Below, piece by piece: positions 8,891-18,070 of a stretch of DNA of 64,000 bases. Positions within the stretch are counted from its first letter, which is position 1. Each line of letters opens with the position of its first letter. A program made the translations under genes and the position numbers. The DNA lies in NCBI GenBank assembly GCA_947495795.1, contig CANMAI010000009.1, positions 1 to 64,000 of the forward strand, written 5' to 3'. Below the pieces are notes generated by a model that saw nothing but the letters and a program-made list of their open reading frames with translations, did no database searches and was not told the DNA's origin. The DNA comes from an uncultured Paracoccaceae bacterium (GTDB taxonomy: Bacteria; Pseudomonadota; Alphaproteobacteria; Rhodobacterales; Rhodobacteraceae).

Positions 8891-10303
8891 TCAGGGGACT
8901 AAGCGAATGACGAAACCGGGCGAGAGGCGGGTATCGCCCTTGGCTTCGGACTGTGGATGTCGGGAGATCGTGACTGGGATGCCGTTGGTCTCAAGGAACC
9001 GCTGAACCATTTCGGTATTGCCGGGTTCGTGCCAGCCTGCCCCGAGAATGGTACAAGGGCCCTCAAAGGCGGTGAGATCGAAACCCTTCTTGATATCTGG
9101 CAGGTTGGCGAGAGGGCGGATCCTTGCCCCGAGAAAGACCTGTTGGGCGTATTCATCCACGATGTCGGGGCGAAGAACGTAGAGAGGGACGCCCTCGCAT
9201 TGGGGCGGCGACGCGGTTTCCACAACCCAACGCACATATTCGTGCGGTTGGCCAGCTTTCCATGCTGAGGATGCCGTGGTGGCAAAAGCGAGGATTAACG
9301 TGAAGGGTGTTGCGTTGGCGGCGGTCAGAAAAGCGGAAGGAGCAGCGCGGACTGTGAACAGCGCGAGGCCGGGTATCAGGACGCAGAGATTTTTCACCGA
9401 GACGACAGGCGAGTGGAAGGAGATGAGAAGTGCGACACCCACAACCATCGCCCCCGGAGCCAGTAGCCAGAGCGGGTTTGGGCTGGGCCAGAGCGTGGGG
9501 ACTTTTCGGCGATAGAGAGCGATGAAGAGAAGTGTGAGAGCCAGAAGAGGCAGGCCGGAAATAAGGGTCGCCCACGGTTGGAGACCGTTCTTGATCCAGA
9601 GCTGGCCGCCGAGCGCTCTGGAGATATCGGCCACTGCGAACGCCCACCAAAGAGTGAGGCCTGTGCATACGAGAGCGGAGAAGCAGAAGGCTGCAGCGCT
9701 AGCCTTTTCGCCTTGGCGGAGCGAAGCAAGGGCTGCGAGCAGGAGCAAAGCTGTGCCGAGTGCCGCACCGAAGAAGTGAAGACTGGTGAGGCAGAGTGCC
9801 GTGAGTATGAGGGGAATGGTTGTGCCGCCCTTGCTTTCCAGCCTCTTGAGCCAGAGAGCGTGGCCAAGCAGAGCGAAGGCCAGCAGAAGGCCGTAGACAC
9901 GCAATTCGAGTGCAAAGTGGAAGACAAAGAGGCTGCTGAGAAGCAGAAGGGTACAGGCCCAGAAGGCAAGCCCTCCGAGTTGCTTCCAAAGGATTGCCGC
10001 GCTTAAGGCCAGAGCCGGGACGGCAGCGAGGTTAACCAGGCGAATTGCATGCGTATCGCCTTCCACCAGCTGCGAAAACACGTTCACGAGCAGGATATAG
10101 GTGGGCGGGTGAACGTCGCGCAGGATTGTGGGCCAATCCATGCTGTTCGAACCGATTCCTGCCGCCCCGAGCGTGAAGACCTCATCGTACCAGAAGGGAA
10201 GATCGTGACGCAGCACCAGAAAACCAACGAAGATTGCAGCGCTGGCGAGAGTGGAGATCGCGAGCCAGGGAGGGTGTGTTTCGGGGGGCGGTGAGTTTTG
10301 CAT
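8891..10303 (-). CDS. Multi-pass membrane protein, GT39/ArnT-like glycosyltransferase
   Basis: 470 residues with about ten hydrophobic segments and a C-terminal periplasmic part (about 350-470). The first loop has WYDEVFTLGA and then DVHPPTYILLV, the acidic and HPP motifs typical of dolichyl/polyprenyl-phosphate sugar transferases of the GT-C fold. It may glycosylate a lipid or envelope polymer, but no polysaccharide genes surround it. Read rightward to left, it lies after dprA with an 81-nt gap and may share its transcript. Confidence 0.75.
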   Translation of the reverse strand: MQNSPPPETHPPWLAISTLASAAIFVGFLVLRHDLPFWYDEVFTLGAAGIGSNSMDWPTILRDVHPPTYILLVNVFSQLVEGDTHAIRLVNLAAVPALALSAAILWKQLGGLAFWACTLLLLSSLFVFHFALELRVYGLLLAFALLGHALWLKRLESKGGTTIPLILTALCLTSLHFFGAALGTALLLLAALASLRQGEKASAAAFCFSALVCTGLTLWWAFAVADISRALGGQLWIKNGLQPWATLISGLPLLALTLLFIALYRRKVPTLWPSPNPLWLLAPGAMVVGVALLISFHSPVVSVKNLCVLIPGLALFTVRAAPSAFLTAANATPFTLILAFATTASSAWKAGQPHEYVRWVVETASPPQCEGVPLYVLRPDIVDEYAQQVFLGARIRPLANLPDIKKGFDLTAFEGPCTILGAGWHEPGNTEMVQRFLETNGIPVTISRHPQSEAKGDTRLSPGFVIRLVP

Positions 10304-10384
10304 TACGTCTCTGTGCGTGCGGAGTGCACGACGCAGGCTATGCCGGGAAATGGTTTGATTTCAATAGTTGCAGTAGGAGGTTAC

Positions 10385-11560
10385 TCAGGCCACTTCGCGC
10401 GAAACAAGGCCTCCGGGATGCCGGGCGATGAGGCCTTCGAGATCGAGATCTGTAAGAGCCTCCAGCACAGCACCCGCCGGGCGACCGGTTTGGCGGATAA
10501 GAGCATCCTCGCTGATCGGGCTGGGGCCAAGAAGGTTGAGGAGTTCGTGTTGGAGATTGGCACCTGGTTCGGGCGGTGCCGGATTGGAGGAAGGAGCCGC
10601 TGGTTTGGCTTTTGCCTTTACCGGAGAGCGCCCGGGAACAGGCTTGGCAGCACCCTCCTGCCCGAGAGCCGCCGCAATATCGCTGCCCGCACGGATGAGG
10701 GTTGCACCATCGCGGATCAGCATGTTGCAACCCGAGGCGCGGGCATCGAACGGATGGCCCGGGACGGCAAAGACTTCCCGGCCCTGATCCAGTGCATTCC
10801 GCGCGGTGATAAGAGAGCCGGAGCGCGCCGCTCCTTCGACCACCACAACACCGGACGAGAGGCCCGAGACAATTCTGTTGCGGGGTGGAAAGTGCCGGGC
10901 CTGCGGAGCGAGCCCCATTCGCGTTTCCGAGAGCAGGAGGCCGTGCTCCGCGATGTCTGCGGCGAGCTGCGCGTTTTCGCGGGGATAAGGACAATCCAGC
11001 CCGCCTGCAAAAACTGCGATTGTGCCGGTTTCGAGTGCTGCCTTATGCGCGGCCGTATCAATGCCTCGGGCCATGCCAGAGGCAACGACAAAGCCGAGTG
11101 CGCCAACCTCGCGTGCCAGTGCTTCGGCCATGCGGACGCCAAGTGCTGAGGCATTTCTGGCCCCGACAAGGGCTACCGCCGGTTGGTGCGCAAGTTCCAG
11201 GTTTCCTTTGGCCCAGAGGCACGGCGGGGCATCGTCTATGGTTGCAAGCATTCGAGGATAGGCATCTTCGCCGAAGCAGAGAAGGCGGGCGCCCAATCGG
11301 GATGCAGCGGCCATCTCACGCTCGGCATCTTCGAAAGAGCAGGGCGTGTAGTTTTTGGCACCCGCAGAGGCCGCTATGGAGGGGAGGGCGGCGAGTGCCT
11401 CCTCAGCGCTGCCGTATTCCCCGAGCAGGCGGTGAAAGGTTGAGGGTCCAACCCTGCGCGACCGCACAAGCCGCAACCATGCCAACCGCCCGGCAGACGT
11501 AGTTGGAGACCCTGAGGGGCGCGCATGGGAAAAGAGCCCTTTCTGGGCGGGTGATTTCAT
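10385..11560 (-). CDS. dprA: DNA processing protein DprA
   Basis: 391 residues; loads RecA on incoming single-stranded DNA during natural transformation. The Rossmann-like core has ALVGARNASALG, VVASGMARGIDTAAH, GGLDCPYPREN and FPPRNRIVSGLS. A Pro/Lys-rich linker (about 300-335) leads to a C-terminal winged-helix domain ending in LIARHPGGLVSREVA. No other competence genes are nearby. The ATG at 11560 has no obvious Shine-Dalgarno sequence. It is downstream of the membrane gene at 11646-12185 and may be expressed with tldD. Confidence 0.95.
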   Translation of the reverse strand: MKSPAQKGLFSHARPSGSPTTSAGRLAWLRLVRSRRVGPSTFHRLLGEYGSAEEALAALPSIAASAGAKNYTPCSFEDAEREMAAASRLGARLLCFGEDAYPRMLATIDDAPPCLWAKGNLELAHQPAVALVGARNASALGVRMAEALAREVGALGFVVASGMARGIDTAAHKAALETGTIAVFAGGLDCPYPRENAQLAADIAEHGLLLSETRMGLAPQARHFPPRNRIVSGLSSGVVVVEGAARSGSLITARNALDQGREVFAVPGHPFDARASGCNMLIRDGATLIRAGSDIAAALGQEGAAKPVPGRSPVKAKAKPAAPSSNPAPPEPGANLQHELLNLLGPSPISEDALIRQTGRPAGAVLEALTDLDLEGLIARHPGGLVSREVA

Positions 11561-11645
11561 CTGAGGAAGATGCGGCAGAGTTGGTTAACGAATGTTGAAC
11601 AGGGGTGCGCAAAGTGAGCTCGACCGAACTGGCCTTGCCAGATCT

Positions 11646-12185
11646 TCAAAACGCCGAAACAGGATCCTGCGCCTGCAGCTTTCGCATGCGGTGCCGCAGC
11701 ACCAGAGCCGTTGCTATTCCGAAAAGCAGACCGCTTTGTAAGGAAGCGTAAACGCCCTCCGCGGGAAAGACCAGAAAAGCAGATGTGCCCATCAGTTTGC
11801 GAACAGCCAGAAAACTGAGAACGATCACGAGGAGTGTGGAGACATGGAGAAGGAGCGTGACAGGAACAACCACCAACGGCCGCATGAGGAGGGCCGGGCG
11901 CTTTCTGTAAAAGAACCAGCCGCAGAGGATGCCGAGCCATGTGATCGGAGCTGTCATGGTGAGGCCAAAGCCCTGATAGATCCAGTAAGGAATCTGCGCC
12001 AGTGAAACGGGAGGCGTGCGCCCGCTCTCTGGCCCCCAGAAAAAGACGGCGATTAGAAAAAGTCCGGCAAAGGTGAGCGAAAGGCCCACGCCGGTGATCA
12101 GTGTCGTGCGGGCATACAGCCGGAAGATGCGTTTATGATCGGTGAGGCCTGTCGGTTCCGTCACAAAGGCTGGCGATGTGTTCAC
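11646..12185 (-). CDS. Small integral membrane protein, unknown function
   Basis: 179 residues with four or five predicted membrane segments (for example TLITGVGLSLTFAGLFLIAV, PLVVVPVTLLLHVSTLLVIV and GLLFGIATALVL) and a basic C-terminus. I do not recognise the family. The GTG start at 12185 overlaps the tldD stop by 4 nt (GTGA), which marks translational coupling to tldD and argues against the longer frame that extends 29 codons upstream. Confidence 0.72.
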   Translation of the reverse strand: MNTSPAFVTEPTGLTDHKRIFRLYARTTLITGVGLSLTFAGLFLIAVFFWGPESGRTPPVSLAQIPYWIYQGFGLTMTAPITWLGILCGWFFYRKRPALLMRPLVVVPVTLLLHVSTLLVIVLSFLAVRKLMGTSAFLVFPAEGVYASLQSGLLFGIATALVLRHRMRKLQAQDPVSAF

Positions 12186-13609
12186 GCGGCGGAACCGCCA
12201 ACCGTAAGCCCGCCGATCATCAGAGTTGGCTGGCCAACGCCCACCGGCACCCATTGGCCGTTCTTGCCGCAATTGCCCATGCCCGGATCAAGCGCCATGT
12301 CATTGCCGATGGCGCGGATCTGCTTTAGCGCGGTGGCGCCATCTCCGATGAGTGTGGCACCCTTGACGGGCGCGCCGACCTTGCCGTTCTCGACCTGATA
12401 GGCTTCGGTACAGGAGAAGACGAACTTTCCGTTCGTGATATCGACCTGACCGCCGCCGAAGCCGACGGCATAGATACCATCCTTGAGATCGGCGAGGATC
12501 GCTTCAGGCTCGGCGTTGCCACCGAGCATGTACGTGTTTGTCATCCGCGGCATCGGAATATGGGCATAGCTTTCGCGCCGGCCATTGCCTGTCGCTTCGA
12601 CCCCCATCAGACGCGCGTTCTGACGATCCTGTATGTAACCGACCAGGATACCATCTTCGATCAGTGTATTCTTGCCAGAGGGCGTGCCCTCATCGTCGAT
12701 TGTGAGGGAGCCACGTCTATCCGGAATGGTGCCATCATCCAGCACTGTAACGCCGGGCGCTGCGATGCGCTGACCCATCAGACCGGCAAAGGCCGAAGAT
12801 TTCTTTCTGTTGAAATCACCTTCGAGGCCGTGGCCGATAGCCTCGTGTAACAGGATGCCGGGCCAGCCGGGGCCGAGGACGACATCCATAACACCGGCGT
12901 GTGCCGGAATTGCATCAAGGTTCACTTTGGCAATCCGCAATGCCTCCCGGATCTTTGCTTGCCAGTGGGCGGGCTCCATCAGGTTTTCGAGCCCGTACCG
13001 GCCGCCGCCGCCAGCGTAGCCACCTTCGCGCCTGCCATCACGTTCGACTGTGACGGAGACGTTAAGCCGCGCCATAGGACGGATATCTGAAAAACGCGTG
13101 CCCTCCGGGCGAAGGATCTCCACTTCCTGAAGCGATGCGGCCAGCGTTGCGGAGACCTGAACCACGGACGAATCGAGCCCACGGGCGTATGCATCCATCT
13201 CACGCAGGAGATCGACTTTTACCGCGAAAGGCGCGTCATCGAGGGGATCAAGCTCGGCATAGAGCTTTTTGTTGGTGCGTGCCGGAGTTTCGGCTGCGGT
13301 GCCGCCACCCGCACCGACGGCAAGGCGTGCGGTTTCGGCGGCGCGACGGAGGGCGGCTTCCGAAAGCTCTGTTGCGTGGCCGTAGCCTGCCGTTTCACCG
13401 TGAACGGCACGGAGGCCAAACCCTTCCGCAGCATTGTAGCTTGCGGTTTTGAGCCTTCCATCATCGAAAACGAGAGATTCGGATCGGCGACGTTCCAGAA
13501 AAAGCTCACCATCGTCGGCACCATCGGTTGCCCCCTGAAGGATCGCAAGGGCGCGGCCCTCGTCGAGTTCCGTCTCGAACGGGCGGAAAGGGTTGGTTAA
13601 CTCTGCCAT
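12182..13609 (-). CDS. tldD: Metalloprotease TldD
   Basis: 475 residues. TldD with TldE forms a zinc protease that trims unfolded peptides and some modified peptide antibiotics. Visible are the zinc motif HEAIGHGLEGDF (HExxxH) and the C-terminal CTEAYQVENGKVGAPVKGATLIGDG block. The ATG at 13609 has GAGGAG 7 nt upstream. The partner tldE/pmbA is not in the window. It diverges from the coxB operon and is coupled to the downstream membrane gene. Confidence 0.96.
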   Translation of the reverse strand: MAELTNPFRPFETELDEGRALAILQGATDGADDGELFLERRRSESLVFDDGRLKTASYNAAEGFGLRAVHGETAGYGHATELSEAALRRAAETARLAVGAGGGTAAETPARTNKKLYAELDPLDDAPFAVKVDLLREMDAYARGLDSSVVQVSATLAASLQEVEILRPEGTRFSDIRPMARLNVSVTVERDGRREGGYAGGGGRYGLENLMEPAHWQAKIREALRIAKVNLDAIPAHAGVMDVVLGPGWPGILLHEAIGHGLEGDFNRKKSSAFAGLMGQRIAAPGVTVLDDGTIPDRRGSLTIDDEGTPSGKNTLIEDGILVGYIQDRQNARLMGVEATGNGRRESYAHIPMPRMTNTYMLGGNAEPEAILADLKDGIYAVGFGGGQVDITNGKFVFSCTEAYQVENGKVGAPVKGATLIGDGATALKQIRAIGNDMALDPGMGNCGKNGQWVPVGVGQPTLMIGGLTVGGSAA

Positions 13610-13815
13610 GCCAATGCTCCTCAAAGCCGCAGCTATTTCGGTTTGCCGTGGGGCTGTTTGCCGCGCATGCCCCGCTTGTGATCAAGTAAGGTTTGTGTAT
13701 GTTCCGTTGCAAGAGAGAACCGCTGGATGTACTTACCGGCAAAAAGCCCCGGACCCGCCGGACACTTCAATATCTGGCCTTCCGGTTAAGGCTTTCAATA
13801 TCAGGATGGTGCCTA

Positions 13816-14715
13816 ATGACATTTTGGTCGCGCTTCACACTTACCAGCCTTGCGTTTACGTTGATGGCTCCTTTTGCATTTGCACAGGAGGAAGGGCTTC
13901 AGAACCTTCCCGTTATCGGCAAACCTGTACCGGACGGCATCAACTTTCAGCCTGCAGTGACGGAACTGGCGCGTGATATTCACTGGTTGGATAATATGTT
14001 GCTGGTGATCATCACGGCGATCACCCTTTTTGTGACAGCGCTTTTGGCCATTGTGGTTGTGAAGTACAACAAGAAGGCGAACACTGAGCCTGCGCGCTTT
14101 ACGCACAACTCGACGATTGAGGTTGCATGGACGGTTGTGCCGATCCTGATCCTAATAACAATTGGCTCGTTCTCGCTTCCGATACTTTTCAAGCAGTTGG
14201 AAGTGCCTGAAGCGGATATCACGATCAAGGCGACGGGCTATCAGTGGTATTGGGGATACGAGTACCCGGAAGAGGGCGTTGAGTTCGAGGCCTACATGCT
14301 GGGCCTGAATGCGGCTGTAATGAATGATGAGGTGCGGGCGGAGCTTGCCGAATATGGTTATGCCGAGGACGAGTGGAAGCTTGCGACTGATCGTGCTGTC
14401 GTGGTGCCAGTGAACAAGGTTGTGCGCATGCAGGTGACGGCTGGTGATGTGATCCACGCCTGGAAGATCCCGGCTTTTGGCGTGCATATGGACGGTATCC
14501 CCGGCCGCCTGAATGAAACTTGGTTTAAAGCCGAGGAAGTCGGTGTCTACTTTGGGCAGTGCTCTGAGCTTTGCGGGATCAACCATGCATACATGCCGAT
14601 TACAGTAAAAGTGGTGACAGACGAGCAATATGCAGCTTGGGTCGAGGCCTCGGGAGGCACGGTTGCGAGCCTGGAGAGCCAGGATGACGGCGTAGCCGTC
14701 GCTGCGGCTGAGTGA
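13816..14715 (+). CDS. coxB: Cytochrome c oxidase subunit II (CuA subunit)
   Basis: 299 residues. Signal peptide (1-23, ending FAFAQ), two membrane helices (about 55-135), then a periplasmic cupredoxin domain with [11 protein letters not shown] and the CuA ligands in [15 protein letters not shown]. It accepts electrons from cytochrome c for the aa3 oxidase. Start at 13816 with AGGATGG upstream. It is the first gene of a tight operon coxB-ctaB-small ORF-ctaG-coxC; subunit I is not in the window, as in Paracoccus where it is encoded elsewhere. Confidence 0.97.
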   Translation: MTFWSRFTLTSLAFTLMAPFAFAQEEGLQNLPVIGKPVPDGINFQPAVTELARDIHWLDNMLLVIITAITLFVTALLAIVVVKYNKKANTEPARFTHNSTIEVAWTVVPILILITIGSFSLPILFKQLEVPEADITIKATGYQWYWGYEYPEEGVEFEAYMLGLNAAVMNDEVRAELAEYGYAEDEWKLATDRAVVVPVNKVVRMQVTAGDVIHAWKIPAFGVHMDGIPGRLNETWFKAEEVGVYFGQCSELCGINHAYMPITVKVVTDEQYAAWVEASGGTVASLESQDDGVAVAAAE

Positions 14716-15671
14716 CGGAATTGACCGATACAAGCTGGAGCACCAAGGCAGCCGAGCCCGAGTTTCGCGATTATGTGGAGCTTCTAAAGCCGCGCGTTAT
14801 GCGGCTGGTGGTTTTTACGGCTGCCATCGGGTTGCTTTGTGCGCCGGTAATGGCACATCCAGTGATCGCTCTGGCCTCGCTGATCTGCATTGCCGTTGGT
14901 GCAGGCGCTTCCGGCGCTTTGAACATGTGGTGGGATGCCGATATTGACGCGGTGATGGGACGGACGGCGAAACGGCCCATTCCTTCGGGCCGCGTGACGG
15001 GCGATGAGGCTCTGGCAATTGGTGTTGGCCTGTCGATGCTTTCGGTGATGCTGCTCTTTATATTCAGCAATCCGCTGGCCGCGGGATTGCTGGCGTTTAC
15101 GATCTTCTTCTACGTAGTGATTTATTCAATGTGGCTGAAGCGCCTGACGCCGCAGAACATCGTGATCGGAGGCGCGGCTGGTGCCTTTCCTCCTGTGATT
15201 GGTTGGGCTGTCGCTACAGGCGGTATCTCAGTGGAGCCGTTGCTGATGTTTGGCCTGATTTTCATGTGGACCCCTCCGCATTTTTGGGCGCTCGCTCTTT
15301 TCCGAAACGATGATTATACGAATGCAGCTGTGCCAATGTTGCCTGTTGTGGCTGGCACACGGGCGACCCGCAATCAGGTTCTTTGGTACTCAATCGCGCT
15401 GGCACCGGTGGCGATTGCGCCTGCGTTCACTATTGTAGGCGGGCCGTTTTATCTGATCGCGGCCTTGGTGCTGAACGCGCTTTTCCTAAAAGGCGCATTG
15501 GATATTTACAGGCGAGATACAGAGGCGGCCAAAGCTGATGGCTTCCGTGTGGAGAAGCGCTTCTTCGGTTTTTCGATCCTCTACCTCTTCCTGCATTTCG
15601 TTCTCTTTCTTGTCGAAGCCGTGCTGCGTGGGTTTGATCTGGTTTGGGCGGGCTGGCCGGTGCTGCTATGA
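14712..15671 (+). CDS. ctaB: Protoheme IX farnesyltransferase (heme O synthase)
   Basis: 319 residues, a polytopic UbiA-family prenyltransferase. The first prenyl-diphosphate/Mg site is [31 protein letters not shown] is typical of CtaB/CyoE. It farnesylates heme B to heme O, the precursor of heme A for the oxidase. The GTG start overlaps the coxB stop by 4 nt (GTGA), and its own stop overlaps the next gene (ATGA). Confidence 0.97.
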   Translation: MTELTDTSWSTKAAEPEFRDYVELLKPRVMRLVVFTAAIGLLCAPVMAHPVIALASLICIAVGAGASGALNMWWDADIDAVMGRTAKRPIPSGRVTGDEALAIGVGLSMLSVMLLFIFSNPLAAGLLAFTIFFYVVIYSMWLKRLTPQNIVIGGAAGAFPPVIGWAVATGGISVEPLLMFGLIFMWTPPHFWALALFRNDDYTNAAVPMLPVVAGTRATRNQVLWYSIALAPVAIAPAFTIVGGPFYLIAALVLNALFLKGALDIYRRDTEAAKADGFRVEKRFFGFSILYLFLHFVLFLVEAVLRGFDLVWAGWPVLL

Positions 15672-15859
15672 ATGAGATTAAGAGCCCGGATGGTCATGAG
15701 ATTTACAAGCGGCGCGGTGGCCGTAACAAGGCCGTTGGGCTGTGCCTCTTGGGCGTTGTGGTAATGATCTTCGCCGTGACCATCGCCAAGCTTTCCGCTG
15801 GCGTGGATATACGCGGCTATGATCATACGTTTGAAACGGTGCCGGGGGTGGTGGAGTGA
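15668..15859 (+). CDS. Small single-span protein in the cytochrome oxidase operon (CoxF-like)
   Basis: 63 residues: a charged cytoplasmic N-terminus (HEIYKRRGGRNKA), one hydrophobic span (VGLCLLGVVVMIFAVTIAKL) and a short outer tail. It is linked by ATGA overlap to ctaB and by GTGA overlap to ctaG. A short protein at this position is common in Rhodobacterales and is often called CoxF or an oxidase accessory protein; its role is not defined here. Context suggests help in oxidase assembly. Confidence 0.78.
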   Translation: MNEIKSPDGHEIYKRRGGRNKAVGLCLLGVVVMIFAVTIAKLSAGVDIRGYDHTFETVPGVVE

Positions 15860-16431
15860 GCCTTGAGCGCGCAAAGGCCCAAACTGCAGCCATCGCCGTG
15901 AGCGTTGCGGTTTTTATGGGCTGCATGGCCTTCGCGGCCGTCCCTCTCTACGATTGGTTTTGCCGTGTAACCGGATATGGTGGCGAGACAGCTGTTGCGT
16001 CCGAAGCGTCCGGCACGGTTCTTGAAGAGACCATAAAGATACGGTTCGATGCCTCTCGGGAGGCGGGAATGCCGTGGGAGTTCAAACCTGTTGAAACCGA
16101 GATGGAGATCCGTATCGGTGAGACAGGACTGGCGTTTTATGAGGCTTACAACCCTACAGATCGAGTGGTTGCAGGCACAGCCAGTTACAACGTGACGCCG
16201 TTCTCGGCGGGTAACTACTTCACCAAGATTGCGTGTTTCTGTTTTGAGATGCAGGTGCTGCAACCCGGCGAGCGGGTGCAGATGCCCGTGACATTCTATG
16301 TGGATCCCGAGATCGTCGACGACCGTGAGGCAAAATATGCTCACACTATAACGCTCTCCTATACTTTTTATGAAACCGAGATGCCGGAGGATGTGACTTT
16401 GTTGCAAGCCCCGAACCGCTCGTTTAACTGA
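15856..16431 (+). CDS. ctaG: Cytochrome c oxidase assembly protein CtaG (Cox11)
   Basis: 191 residues with an N-terminal membrane anchor (AAIAVSVAVFMGCMAFAAVPLYDWFCRVTGYGG) described by the segments VAVFMGCMAFAAVPLYDWFC and RVTGYGG, and a periplasmic immunoglobulin-like domain. The copper-binding CFCFEMQ motif is intact. It delivers copper to the CuB site of subunit I. GTG start, coupled to the preceding small gene by a 4-nt overlap. Confidence 0.96.
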   Translation: MSLERAKAQTAAIAVSVAVFMGCMAFAAVPLYDWFCRVTGYGGETAVASEASGTVLEETIKIRFDASREAGMPWEFKPVETEMEIRIGETGLAFYEAYNPTDRVVAGTASYNVTPFSAGNYFTKIACFCFEMQVLQPGERVQMPVTFYVDPEIVDDREAKYAHTITLSYTFYETEMPEDVTLLQAPNRSFN

Positions 16432-16463
16432 AGATGACGGCACCAAGACCGAGGACCTGAACC

Positions 16464-17300
16464 ATGGCGCATGTAAAGAACCACGATTACCACATACTGA
16501 ACCCCAGCGTATGGCCGTTTGTAGGAGCATCCGGGGCATTTACCATGCTGGTGGGTGCTGTTTTGATGATCCACCCGGGTAATCTTTCGGGCTTTTGGTC
16601 TGCACTGCAGGGGCCATGGCTGTTTCTGATTGGTCTTGCGCTCGTGCTCTACACGATGTTCGCCTGGTGGTCTGAGGTTGTGACGGAAAGCCAGGTGGGG
16701 GACCACACGCCTGTGGTCAGTATCGGTTTGCGCATGGGCTTCATCATGTTCATCGTCTCCGAGATTATGTTCTTTGCCGCCTGGTTCTGGTCTTTCTTCA
16801 AGCACGCCATTTATCCTATGGACCCTACGGGTTTGAGCCCGGCTGTGGATGGCGTCTGGCCACCTGCGGGGATTGAGACATTCGATCCGTGGCACTTGCC
16901 GCTGATCAACACTCTGATCCTGCTGTGCTCCGGCTGTGCCGCCACTTGGGCGCACCACGCGCTGGCGCATGAGAACGATCGTGAGGGGCTAAAATGGGGC
17001 CTGATGCTGGCAATTGCTCTGGGTGCGATCTTCACAGTGTTTCAGGTGTACGAATACAGCCATGCGGCCTTTGGTTTTAGTGGCAACATTTACGGTGCCA
17101 ACTTCTTCATGGCGACAGGCTTTCACGGGTTCCATGTGGTTATCGGAACGATCTTCCTCGCAGTCTGCCTCTTCCGCGCCCTGGCCGGGCAGTTTACGCA
17201 GGAGAAGCATATCGGTTTCGAGGCGGCAGCTTGGTACTGGCACTTTGTGGATGTGGTCTGGCTCTTTCTCTTTTTTGCTGTCTACATCTGGGGCGGCTAA
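16464..17300 (+). CDS. coxC: Cytochrome c oxidase subunit III
   Basis: 278 residues, the usual length for alphaproteobacterial subunit III, with seven membrane helices. Typical motifs are [51 protein letters not shown] and [17 protein letters not shown]. It stabilises proton pumping by subunit I. It follows ctaG by 32 nt and is the last gene before a strong terminator, so coxB to coxC is one transcription unit. Confidence 0.97.
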   Translation: MAHVKNHDYHILNPSVWPFVGASGAFTMLVGAVLMIHPGNLSGFWSALQGPWLFLIGLALVLYTMFAWWSEVVTESQVGDHTPVVSIGLRMGFIMFIVSEIMFFAAWFWSFFKHAIYPMDPTGLSPAVDGVWPPAGIETFDPWHLPLINTLILLCSGCAATWAHHALAHENDREGLKWGLMLAIALGAIFTVFQVYEYSHAAFGFSGNIYGANFFMATGFHGFHVVIGTIFLAVCLFRALAGQFTQEKHIGFEAAAWYWHFVDVVWLFLFFAVYIWGG

Positions 17301-17347
17301 GGCGGGTTTGCCATTGGGCCGCCGAAAGCGGTCCGCCATGCGATTTT

Positions 17348-17383
17348 GGCGAGATCATCCAGTTATGATCTCGCCCTTTTCTT
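17348..17383 (+). terminator. Rho-independent terminator after coxC
   Basis: A perfect 11-bp stem (17348-17358 with 17365-17375), loop CCAGTT, is followed by TTTTCTTT. It separates coxC from the SURF1 gene, whose start lies only 13 nt beyond, so the SURF1 message may depend on readthrough or a promoter inside coxC. Confidence 0.85.
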
Positions 17384-17395
17384 TGGGAGAACGGA

Positions 17396-18055
17396 ATGCT
17401 GCGCTGGATCTTTGCGGCCGTTTTTGGATTGGGGGGCGCTGCGGTTTTGGTAACCCTTTCCGTTTGGCAGGTACAAAGGCTGAGCTGGAAAGAGGAGAGA
17501 ATTGCCGCGCTTGAGGCGCAGCTTCAGCGGGCACCGCTTGAGTTTGATACCTTGGAGACCCGCGAGAGGTTTTTGCCGGTTCTTGCTTCTGGCCGGTTCA
17601 CGGGCCCTACTCTCGATGTGCTGACTTCCACCAAGAGTGCCGGGCCGGGCTTTCGCATTATCCAAAAGTTCGAGACTGAAGCAGGTTCGGTTCTTGTGGA
17701 CCGTGGGTTTCTTGCCGAGGAAGAGAAGGGACGGATGCTCGATCAAGGGCCGGTGGATGTAGTTGGCCACCTTGATGATCCGCAGGAGAGTGACAGTTTC
17801 ACGCCTGCACCAAACTTTGAGCGGAATATCTGGTTCGCGCGCGACGTTGCGGCGATGGCCGAGGCCCTGGGCTCGGAACCTGTGCTGATTGTGGCCGCAC
17901 GCCCCACGGGCAAGCCCTCGCCCCGCCCAATGCCCGTGAACATCAACCTGCCCAACAACCATCTGCAATACGCGATCACCTGGGGGTTGATGGCGGTGGT
18001 TTGGCTTGCAATGACCGGCCTTTACGTCTTACGACTGCGCGGCAAAACCGCCTGA
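17396..18055 (+). CDS. SURF1-family cytochrome oxidase assembly protein
   Basis: 219 residues with the SURF1 layout: an N-terminal membrane helix (FGLGGAAVLVTLSVWQVQRL), a periplasmic domain and a C-terminal helix after the conserved NNHLQYAITWGLMAVVWL block. SURF1 proteins assist heme A insertion into subunit I. GGGAG precedes the ATG at 17396. It lies directly downstream of the oxidase operon but after its terminator. Confidence 0.94.
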   Translation: MLRWIFAAVFGLGGAAVLVTLSVWQVQRLSWKEERIAALEAQLQRAPLEFDTLETRERFLPVLASGRFTGPTLDVLTSTKSAGPGFRIIQKFETEAGSVLVDRGFLAEEEKGRMLDQGPVDVVGHLDDPQESDSFTPAPNFERNIWFARDVAAMAEALGSEPVLIVAARPTGKPSPRPMPVNINLPNNHLQYAITWGLMAVVWLAMTGLYVLRLRGKTA

Positions 18056-18070
18056 GAAAGCCATTTCCAC

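Noticed and set aside
13676-13690. FNR-like site (TTGTGATCAAG) before coxB
   Set aside because: It lacks the TTGAT-N4-ATCAA spacing, so it does not fit the FNR consensus.
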